23,103 nucleotides of DNA from positions 1 through 23,103 of the forward strand of contig CATKXA010000005.1 in NCBI GenBank assembly GCA_949840475.1. Reading direction: 5' to 3'. Both the position numbers and the translations under genes were made by a program. Origin of the DNA: an uncultured Thermoanaerobacterales bacterium. GTDB lineage: Bacteria > Bacillota > Clostridia > Christensenellales > UBA1242. Each line of letters opens with the position of its first letter. The stretch's first letter is position 1. Below the pieces are notes generated by a model. The model made no database searches and was not told the origin of the DNA. It saw only the letters and a program-made list of their open reading frames with translations. Of this stretch, positions 1-5,686 are shown piece by piece.

Positions 1-205
1 CTTTAAGTACAGCTGTAGAGAGTGCACTTCGTGGCTGAAAGAGTGCGTAGTCAAGGCTTAAATGTGAAACCACCTATAACCAAATTTTGAGGCTGCTAAA
101 AAGAGTGATTAGTATTTTATTACTAATAAGTAAGGTGGAACCGCGGAAAATTTTTCGTCCTTACGCGAATGCACAAAAAGTGCAAATGCGTAGGGCTTTT
201 TATTT
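1..205 (+). promoter_or_regulatory. Threonine T-box riboswitch leader of thrS (5' end outside window)
   Basis: The canonical T-box AAGGTGGAACCGCGG is at 132-146. The bulge TGGA (136-139) would pair with a tRNA 3' end UCCA, which fits a threonine tRNA with discriminator U. The antiterminator pairs GTAAGG (130-135) with CCTTAC (159-164), and the same CCTTAC strand is part of the competing terminator. Upstream, the GAGAG motif (18-22 region) and the GTGAA-ACC-A stretch (64-72) look like the distal part of stem I and the specifier loop, with ACC (69-71) as the likely Thr specifier codon. Uncharged tRNA-Thr should stabilise the antiterminator and allow transcription of thrS. The promoter and first part of stem I lie before the window. 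Confidence 0.93.
159..205 (+). terminator. T-box-controlled intrinsic terminator before thrS
   Basis: CCTTACGC (159-166) pairs with GCGTAGGG (188-195, one T-G wobble). After a 3/3 internal loop, TGCAC (170-174) pairs with GTGCA (180-184) around an AAAAA loop. A T-rich tract follows from 197. The 5' strand is shared with the antiterminator, so the two folds exclude each other. Confidence 0.9.
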
Positions 206-241
206 GTTTTACGTAAAAAAACATGAAATAAGGAGAAAAAA

Positions 242-2179
242 ATGAAAATCAAACTAAGAGATGAAGTAAGAGAATACGATAGTGGTGTAACAGCTTTAGA
301 CATTGCTTCAAGCATTTCAGAGGGTCTAGCTAGAACTGCTATCTGTGCAAAGGTTGACGGCAAGCTTTATGATCTAACTAGAAAGATAGAAAAAGATGCT
401 GAGGTTCAAATTTTAACAAGCAAAGATGCTGAGGCAAAAATGGTTATGCGTCACACTACTGCACACATTTTAGCTCAGGCAGTTAAGAGCATTTATCCTA
501 ATGCTAAACTTTCTATTGGTCCTGCAACTAATGATGGTTTTTATTACGACTTTGAGTTTAAAACTCCAATAAATAATGATGATCTCGCAAAAATAGAAGC
601 TGAGATGAAAAAAATCATCAAAGCAAACTTTGAAATCAAAAGAGAAGTTGTATCAAGAGCTAAAGCATTAAAGTGGGCAAAAGAAGAAAAAGAGAACTAT
701 AAAATTGAGCTTGTCAATGACGTTCCAGAAAACGAAGAAGTAACAATGTATACTCAAGGCGACTTTACAGACATTTGTCGTGGTCCGCATCTTCGTTCAA
801 CTGGTTATGTTAAGGCATTTAAGCTTACAAAACTTGCTGGTGCTTACTTTAGAGGCGATGAAAAGAATAAAATGCTTACTCGTATCTATGGCGTAGTTTT
901 TGATAAGGCTAGTGAAATGGAAGCATATTTTAAAATGCTTGAAGAGGCTGAGAAGCGTGACCACCGTAAGCTTGGCCCTGCACTAGATTTGTTTATGTTC
1001 CATGAAACAGCTCCTGGAATGCCATATTGGCTACCTAAGGGCTGGAAAATGTTTAATATCTTGCTTAACTTCTGGCGTGATGTTCACGAAGAACATGGTT
1101 ATCAAGAAATTTCAGCTCCTATTATTAACAATGTTTCACTATGGAAAACTAGTGGGCACTGGGATCATTATAGAGAAGACATGTTCAAAGTTATGCCAGA
1201 AAACAATGGCAGCGAGCCAGACAATGCAATCAAGCCAATGAACTGTCCGAATGCTATGCTAATATTTAAAAACAAAGTTAGAAGCTATCGCGATTTGCCT
1301 CTAAGAGTTAGTGACTGTGATATCTTGCACCGCGACGAAAAGAGTGGTACGCTTCACGGCCTATTGCGTGTTCGTTTGTTTAGGCAAGACGATTCACACA
1401 ACTTCATCAGAGTAGACCAAATAAAGAGTGAGTTTAACCATTTATTTGATTTGGCTGATAGTTTTTATAAGATCTTTGGTATCAAATATGTTCCAATGCT
1501 ATCAACTAGACCTGCTGACTTTATGGGCGATATAAATGTTTGGAATGAAGCTGAGGCAGTGCTTAGAGAAATCCTTGATACAAGATATGGCGAAGGTAAT
1601 TATCAGGTAGACGAGGGTGGCGGTGCTTTCTATGGTCCAAAGATTGACCTTAAGATGTACGATGCTATTGGCCGTGAATGGCAAACAGGTACTTTCCAAT
1701 TAGATATGCAGTTGCCAGGCAGATTTGGACTAACATATACAGACAAAGACGGCTCAAGAAAAACTCCTATAGTTGTACATAGAGTTGTTTATGGTTCACT
1801 AGAAAGATTTATTGGTATCTTGATTGAAAACTTTGCTGGAAGCTTCCCATTCTGGTTCTCTCCAGTTCAAGTTGGCATCGTTCCAGTATCTGAAGTGCAT
1901 TTTGAGTATGCTAGTGAGGTAAGAAAGCTTTTAAAGAAAGCTGGGGTTCGAGCTGAAGTTGATTTGAGCGATAACGGCATGGGTCAAAAGGTTAGAAGCT
2001 ATCAAACTCAAAAGGTGCCTTACACTTTGGTTGTTGGCGATAAAGAGCGTGAGAGCAGAAGCGTGGCTGTTAGAACTCGTGACGGAAAACAGCTTGGAAG
2101 TGTTAGCATTGATAAGTTCATTGAAGCTTGTAAAATGTTAAATGAAGAAAAAAGTTTGGAACTTGTTGAAAAGTTTTAA
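242..2179 (+). CDS. thrS: Threonine--tRNA ligase (ThrRS)
   Basis: Class II aminoacyl-tRNA synthetase that charges tRNA-Thr in the cytoplasm. The 645-residue length is normal. In order there is an N-terminal TGS domain (about 1-60), the editing domain with the HxxxH signature (H71, H75 in RHTTAH) and the downstream FTDICRGPH segment, the class II catalytic core with PMNCPN, the HRDEKSGTLHGLLRVRLFRQ stretch and the VHRVVYGSLERF motif, and a C-terminal anticodon-binding domain starting near SPVQVGIVPV. The conserved core Cys and two His residues that bind zinc in this family are present. ATG follows AAGGAGA (230-236) by about 6 nt. The gene is controlled by the T-box just upstream and is followed by a separate promoter for infC, the usual thrS-infC-rpmI-rplT order. 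Confidence 0.98.
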   Translation: MKIKLRDEVREYDSGVTALDIASSISEGLARTAICAKVDGKLYDLTRKIEKDAEVQILTSKDAEAKMVMRHTTAHILAQAVKSIYPNAKLSIGPATNDGFYYDFEFKTPINNDDLAKIEAEMKKIIKANFEIKREVVSRAKALKWAKEEKENYKIELVNDVPENEEVTMYTQGDFTDICRGPHLRSTGYVKAFKLTKLAGAYFRGDEKNKMLTRIYGVVFDKASEMEAYFKMLEEAEKRDHRKLGPALDLFMFHETAPGMPYWLPKGWKMFNILLNFWRDVHEEHGYQEISAPIINNVSLWKTSGHWDHYREDMFKVMPENNGSEPDNAIKPMNCPNAMLIFKNKVRSYRDLPLRVSDCDILHRDEKSGTLHGLLRVRLFRQDDSHNFIRVDQIKSEFNHLFDLADSFYKIFGIKYVPMLSTRPADFMGDINVWNEAEAVLREILDTRYGEGNYQVDEGGGAFYGPKIDLKMYDAIGREWQTGTFQLDMQLPGRFGLTYTDKDGSRKTPIVVHRVVYGSLERFIGILIENFAGSFPFWFSPVQVGIVPVSEVHFEYASEVRKLLKKAGVRAEVDLSDNGMGQKVRSYQTQKVPYTLVVGDKERESRSVAVRTRDGKQLGSVSIDKFIEACKMLNEEKSLELVEKF

Positions 2180-2187
2180 TAAAATCA

Positions 2188-2216
2188 TTGACAAGTTGTC
2201 AAACATGTTGTAAACT
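2188..2216 (+). promoter_or_regulatory. Sigma-A-type promoter of infC-rpmI-rplT
   Basis: A perfect -35 TTGACA (2188-2193), a 17-bp spacer and -10 TAAACT (2211-2216, 4 of 6 matches) lie just after the thrS stop. The transcript would start near 2223 and include the structured leader. Confidence 0.6.
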
Positions 2217-2222
2217 ACATTT

Positions 2223-2387
2223 GCTTTAAAAGAGAAAGACCACTTTCCACCAATCGAATGAAAGATTTTGCTTGGTTAATCAGTTTTCATTAATTAGCTT
2301 TTAAGCTATTATTATGATAATTTGATGAGTGGTTTTTAAACACTCATTTTTTTAGGTCTTTCAAAACAAGAGCGGGAGGATAAGACT
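2223..2387 (+). promoter_or_regulatory. infC leader (L20-leader-like attenuator)
   Basis: A leader of about 165 nt precedes infC. GAAAGACC (2234-2241) is perfectly complementary to GGTCTTTC (2355-2362), a long-range helix that would enclose the whole leader. Inside are a small hairpin TAGCTT/AAGCTA (2295-2300 / 2303-2308) and a terminator-like hairpin (2325-2353). In Bacillus the infC-rpmI-rplT leader is attenuated by binding of L20, and this layout fits that type. I infer L20 autoregulation from position and structure, not from a match to the family's sequence. Confidence 0.65.
2325..2353 (+). terminator. Attenuator terminator in infC leader
   Basis: ATGAGTG (2325-2331) pairs with CACTCAT (2341-2347) around a 9-nt loop, followed by a T-run to 2353. 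It lies about 35 nt before the infC start, so read-through is needed for expression of the operon. Confidence 0.75.
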
Positions 2388-2903
2388 ATAAAACAAGAAC
2401 ATCAATTAAACGGCGACATAACTGATAAACAAGTAAGAGTTATCGGTGCAAATGGCGAACAACTAGGAATTATGTCAAGCAGCGAGGCAAACAGCTTAGC
2501 AGATAGCCAAAACTTAGACCTAGTAAAAATATCACCAAATGCAGTTCCACCTGTGTGCAAAATAATGGACTATGGCAAATTCATGTTTGATAAAGCTAAG
2601 CGTGAAAAAGAACAACGCAAAAATCAAAAGATTGTAGAGCTAAAAGAAGTTCAACTTTCTATGACTATTGAGCAACATGATATTGACATCAAAGCAAAAA
2701 ATGCTTTAAAGTTCTTGCAAGCTGGAAATAAAGTTAAAGTCGTTTTGAGAATGCGTGGTAGACAGCAAGCTTACTCGGCTAAAGGTATTGAGATTGTAAA
2801 CAATTTCTGCAACCAAGTTGAAGAATTTGCAAGCAAAGAAAAAGATCCTAAGGTAGAGGGCAGAAATGTTGTTGTGGTTTTAAGCCCAAAAGTAAAAAAA
2901 TAA
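2388..2903 (+). CDS. infC: Translation initiation factor IF-3, ATA start codon
   Basis: IF-3 binds the 30S subunit, keeps it apart from 50S and checks start-codon pairing. The first ATG (2472) would remove the conserved N-terminal part. Reading upstream in frame gives ITDKQVRVIGANGEQLGIM, the classic IF-3 N-domain, back to an ATA codon at 2388-2390. GGGAGGA (2374-2380) lies 7 nt before it. An in-frame stop at 2337 and the lack of ATG, GTG or TTG at a suitable distance leave ATA as the start. The product is then 171 residues, normal for IF-3, with the C-domain ending in GRNVVVVLSPK. infC genes are known for non-canonical starts (AUU in E. coli) that IF-3 itself represses. ATA suggests the same autoregulation here. 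Confidence 0.95.
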   Translation: MKQEHQLNGDITDKQVRVIGANGEQLGIMSSSEANSLADSQNLDLVKISPNAVPPVCKIMDYGKFMFDKAKREKEQRKNQKIVELKEVQLSMTIEQHDIDIKAKNALKFLQAGNKVKVVLRMRGRQQAYSAKGIEIVNNFCNQVEEFASKEKDPKVEGRNVVVVLSPKVKK

Positions 2904-2927
2904 TAAAAGCGAAAGGAGAAAAATATT

Positions 2928-3128
2928 ATGCCAAAACAAAAAAATAGTAGTGCCGCTAAAAAAAGATTTGTCGTGCTTAAAGGTGGCAAAGTTAAACGTG
3001 CTAGACAAAACAAACGTCATATTTTGACAAAGAAAGAAACAGGCCGTAAACGCGATTTAAGAAGAACTGGTTATGTTTCACCAACTCAAGCTAAAACTAT
3101 AAAGAAGCTTGTAGGAAATCAAGACTAA
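2928..3128 (+). CDS. rpmI: 50S ribosomal protein L35
   Basis: Small basic protein of the large ribosomal subunit, 66 residues, a normal length. It begins MPKQKNSSAAKKRF and contains the L35 pattern KRHILTKKETGRKRDLR. It follows infC by 24 nt with a strong AAAGGAGAA site before the ATG. It is the middle gene of infC-rpmI-rplT, so in Bacillus-type systems its level is set by L20 acting on the shared leader. Confidence 0.97.
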   Translation: MPKQKNSSAAKKRFVVLKGGKVKRARQNKRHILTKKETGRKRDLRRTGYVSPTQAKTIKKLVGNQD

Positions 3129-3144
3129 GAGGAGATAGAAAGTT

Positions 3145-3495
3145 ATGAGAATTAAAAGAGGCGTTAATGCAAACAAAAAAAGAGTAAAAATTCGTAAGCT
3201 TTCTAAAGGCTATCGTGGTTCTAAGAGCAAACTTTATAGAGTTGCTAGAGAAGCCGTAATGAAGAGCCAAAATTATGCTTACATTGGACGTAAAAACAAA
3301 AAACGTGATATGAGAACACTATGGATTGCTAGAATCAATGCTGGTGCTCGTGAATATGGTTTAAGCTACAGCAAAATGATGCATGGCTTAAAGGTTGCAA
3401 ACATTGAGCTTAACAGAAAAGTTCTTGCAGAGCTTGCTGTTAATAATAAAGAGGCTTTTAAAGAGCTTGCTTTGAAAGCAAAAGCAGCTTTATAG
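3145..3495 (+). CDS. rplT: 50S ribosomal protein L20
   Basis: RNA-binding protein needed for early assembly of the large ribosomal subunit, 116 residues as usual. It begins MRIKRGVNANKKRVKIRKLS and carries the conserved RDMRTLWIARINAGAREYGL segment and NRKVLAELA near the end. A GAGGAGA site precedes the ATG, only 16 nt after rpmI. L20 is the likely repressor of its own operon through the infC leader. The TAG stop (3493-3495) lies inside the left arm of a long inverted repeat that begins at 3491. Confidence 0.97.
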   Translation: MRIKRGVNANKKRVKIRKLSKGYRGSKSKLYRVAREAVMKSQNYAYIGRKNKKRDMRTLWIARINAGAREYGLSYSKMMHGLKVANIELNRKVLAELAVNNKEAFKELALKAKAAL

Positions 3496-3614
3496 GGCGG
3501 ATTTCACGCCTTGCAAGGTGTTACTTCAAAAAATTCCACACAGTCATTTATGTCAATAAACTCCTGCGTGGGATTTTTTTTGTGCCTTTTGCAAGGCGTA
3601 AACTCCGCCCTATA
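3491..3614. repeat. Long imperfect palindrome (MITE-like) after rplT
   Basis: TATAGGGCGGA (3491-3501) is perfectly inverted at 3604-3614. After a short mismatch, ACGCCTTGCAA (3506-3516) is perfectly inverted at 3589-3599. Further in, the segment around AAAAAATTCCACA (3529-3541) is imperfectly complementary to GTGGGATTTTTTT (near 3568-3580). The whole 124-nt element can fold into one long hairpin. It has no coding capacity. TIR-like ends and partial copies further on suggest a decayed small mobile or palindromic repeat element, which is an inference. Confidence 0.7.
3535..3581 (+). terminator. Probable terminator of infC-rpmI-rplT
   Basis: Within the palindrome, CCACACAG pairs with CTGCGTGG (one A-C mismatch) around a loop of about 20 nt, and eight T follow at 3573-3581. 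The loop is long, but no better terminator lies behind rplT. Confidence 0.5.
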
Positions 3615-4024
3615 AAAATTAATAAGTTTTAAATAGAGGGGACCTCGAAACAAAAATGAATTTTTGTTTTTGGGAGAGGAAGAACCATGCGAAAGTAAAG
3701 CAATGCTAAGCAAAAAGCAAAACATGTAAAGCCAAGCATGAGTTCTGACGAAAACTCCTGCCTTGTGATTTTTTGGTGCCTTGTTATATACGTAAACTCC
3801 GCCCTATAAAATAAAAGCAACACCGCTCGTGGATTTTTCTTTATTCTTTGTTATAGCACTAATCTTTGCTCTATGAAAAAAATAGTACGTATAAATGCTA
3901 AGCTAAAAGCAAAACGAGTAAACTTAGGTAAAAGATGACGATAACTTTAGTTTTAAATGGTTTTTAAGCAAAATTGCTTGCCAAATTGAGAAAAAAACAA
4001 GTAAACTTTAGTAAAGGTGAATTA
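3551..4024. repeat. Diverged direct-repeat region before trmH; no gene seen
   Basis: This stretch of over 400 bases holds no credible gene. The right half of the palindrome (3551-3617) recurs at 3746-3814, including the shared ends CGTAAACTCCGCCCTATAAA. A second motif, AATGCTAAGCAAAAAGCAAA, at 3702-3730 recurs at 3894-3922 with about 26 of 29 matches. Part of that motif's downstream sequence (GTAAACTTnnGTAAAnGnTGA) recurs a third time at about 3999-4020, just before trmH. The offsets are about 192-194 nt, so this looks like a diverged tandem array of roughly 190-nt units. Confidence 0.65.
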
Positions 4025-4789
4025 ATGGAAATCATATCTAGTGTAAATAATCCGCTTGTTAAAAGAGCGAGCAGTTTGTCAGAAAAGAAATATCGTAGAT
4101 ACTATTGTACTTTTTTAGTTGAGGGCTATAAGCTCGTCAATGAAATAGTTTGCGGGGCACTAGAGCTTGAAAAGCTGTATGTTGAGAGTACATATCTTAC
4201 TAAATATAGTGATTTGATTGCTAAATGTGAACCTAATGTCGCAGTGCTTAGCAAGGTTGCGTTTGATAAGATATCAGATACTATATCTAGTCAAGGAATA
4301 ATAGCAGAAGTAAAGATGAGGCCGTCGCTTGAGCTTTCTTTAGAGCAACCAATACTCGTTTTAGATAGAATATCAGACCCCGGCAATCTTGGAACAATAA
4401 TAAGAACTGCTGCCGCAACGGGTTTTAGGGATATTGTGTTGATATCATGCGTTGACCCATACAATCCCAAAACTGTTAGAAGTAGTTGTGGTGGAATATT
4501 CTATACAGAGTTTTATCCGCTAACTTATGAAGAACTTGAAGAAGAAATACAAAGCTATAATTTACCAGTGTATATTGCAGATATGAAAGGCGAGAACTTG
4601 TTTAGATTTCAAGCGGAAGACAGGTATGCTCTTGTTATAGGCAACGAGGGGGCAGGCGTTAGTGACCAGCTAAAAGAGCTTAGCACAAGGTCAATAAGCA
4701 TTCCAATGAAAAGCCAAATGGAGTCACTAAATGCGGGAGTGTCTGCAAGTATTATAATGTATCAGTTAAAAAAGGACGAATTGAACTAA
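4025..4789 (+). CDS. TrmH/SpoU-family RNA 2'-O-ribose methyltransferase
   Basis: S-adenosylmethionine-dependent methyltransferase of the SPOUT class that methylates ribose 2'-OH in rRNA or tRNA; the exact target cannot be read from sequence. The 254-residue product begins MEIISSVNNPLVKRA with FLVEGYKLVNE, the usual N-terminal substrate-binding domain. It then has the SpoU motifs: DRISDPGNLGTIIRTAAATG (motif 1), LVIGNEGAGVSD (motif 2) and IPMKSQMESLNAGVSASI (motif 3), which form the knotted cofactor site. I chose ATG 4025 because AAAGGTGA (4013-4020) precedes it and the family start fits; an in-frame ATG at 3974 would add 17 residues translated from repeat DNA. In Bacillus a similar gene (ysgA) lies before pheST, but no pheST follows here. 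Confidence 0.9.
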   Translation: MEIISSVNNPLVKRASSLSEKKYRRYYCTFLVEGYKLVNEIVCGALELEKLYVESTYLTKYSDLIAKCEPNVAVLSKVAFDKISDTISSQGIIAEVKMRPSLELSLEQPILVLDRISDPGNLGTIIRTAAATGFRDIVLISCVDPYNPKTVRSSCGGIFYTEFYPLTYEELEEEIQSYNLPVYIADMKGENLFRFQAEDRYALVIGNEGAGVSDQLKELSTRSISIPMKSQMESLNAGVSASIIMYQLKKDELN

Positions 4790-4797
4790 AAAAACAT

Positions 4798-4826
4798 TTG
4801 TCAAAATCAAGATTATAAGTTAAAAT
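4798..4826 (+). promoter_or_regulatory. Sigma-A-type promoter of yebC
   Basis: TTGTCA (4798-4803, 5 of 6), a 17-bp spacer and TAAAAT (4821-4826, 5 of 6) lie 29 nt before the yebC start. Confidence 0.65.
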
Positions 4827-4855
4827 ATAAAAGTTAAATATATTGGAGGAAATTT

Positions 4856-5581
4856 ATGAGCGGACATTCAAAGTGGCATAATATACAAGCAACCAAGGGT
4901 AAGGCTGACGCTGCTCGTGGTAAAATTTTTACAAAGATTGGTAGAGAAATTGCAGTTGCTGTTAAACTTGGCGGTGCAGACCCTAATACCAACAGCAAAC
5001 TATACGATGTTATACAAAAGGCGAAGCAAAACAACATGCCTAATGATAACATTCAAAGAAGTATAAAAAAGGCAAGCGGAGAAACAGATAGTGCAAACTA
5101 TACATCTTGTGTTTACGAGGGTTACGGCACTAATGGCGTTGCATTTATTGTTGAATGTTTAACAGACAATAAAAATAGAACAGCATCAGATGTTCGTCAT
5201 TTATTCACTCGTTGTGGCGGCGGATTAGGAGCTTCTGGTTCGGTTATGTATAACTTTAACTATAAAGGCGTTATAGTTATTGAAAATGACGGCAAGATTG
5301 ATGAAGACGAGTTGATGATGTCGGCTTTGGATGCAGGAGCAGACGACATTATCACTGAAGAAGATTCATTTGTTGTTTATACTCCAGCAGACGGCTTGCA
5401 TGCAGTTGTTAAGGCTTTTGAGGCTGCGGGTTATAACATTGCTTCTAGTGGCAATGAATACATACCTATGAACACTGTAACTTTGCCAAAAGACAAAATG
5501 GCGTCAGTTGAAAAACTTTACGACGCACTTGAAGATCTTGACGATGTGCAAAACGTTTACCATAACGCAGAAGAAGAATAA
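4856..5581 (+). CDS. yebC: YebC/PmpR/TACO1-family protein
   Basis: A 241-residue member of a very widely conserved family. It begins MSGHSKWHNIQATKGKADAA, the family hallmark, followed by RGKIFTKIGREI, and has the usual three-domain length. Members have been described as transcription regulators, and the mitochondrial (TACO1) and recent bacterial members as translation factors that help ribosomes through difficult stretches such as proline runs. Which role holds here cannot be told from sequence. ATG follows TTGGAGGAA. The gene has its own promoter and a strong terminator, so it is a single-gene unit. Confidence 0.96.
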   Translation: MSGHSKWHNIQATKGKADAARGKIFTKIGREIAVAVKLGGADPNTNSKLYDVIQKAKQNNMPNDNIQRSIKKASGETDSANYTSCVYEGYGTNGVAFIVECLTDNKNRTASDVRHLFTRCGGGLGASGSVMYNFNYKGVIVIENDGKIDEDELMMSALDAGADDIITEEDSFVVYTPADGLHAVVKAFEAAGYNIASSGNEYIPMNTVTLPKDKMASVEKLYDALEDLDDVQNVYHNAEEE

Positions 5582-5587
5582 AAAATC

Positions 5588-5615
5588 AGTCCCAAAAGTT
5601 TGGGACTTTTTTTTT
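5588..5615 (+). terminator. Intrinsic terminator after yebC
   Basis: AGTCCCA (5588-5594) pairs with TGGGACT (5601-5607), followed by nine T. Confidence 0.92.
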
Positions 5616-5619
5616 GCTA

Positions 5620-5648
5620 TTGCAAAATAATAACAAATATGCTATAAT
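5620..5648 (+). promoter_or_regulatory. Extended -10 promoter of the 582-residue repeat protein
   Basis: TTGCAA (5620-5625), a 17-bp spacer and a perfect TATAAT (5643-5648) preceded by TGC (extended -10). Transcription would start near 5655, about 32 nt before the ATG. Confidence 0.8.
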
Positions 5649-5686
5649 TTATACATAGCGAAATAATAAGTTTGGAAGGAAGAGAT

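Noticed and set aside
3974..4024. ATG giving 17 extra residues on the TrmH-like protein
   Set aside because: The extra part is translated repeat DNA without a ribosome site; ATG 4025 has a good one and matches the family start.
5672..5686. TTG start for the 582-residue protein
   Set aside because: It overlaps the ribosome site GGAAGGA, which sits correctly before ATG 5687.
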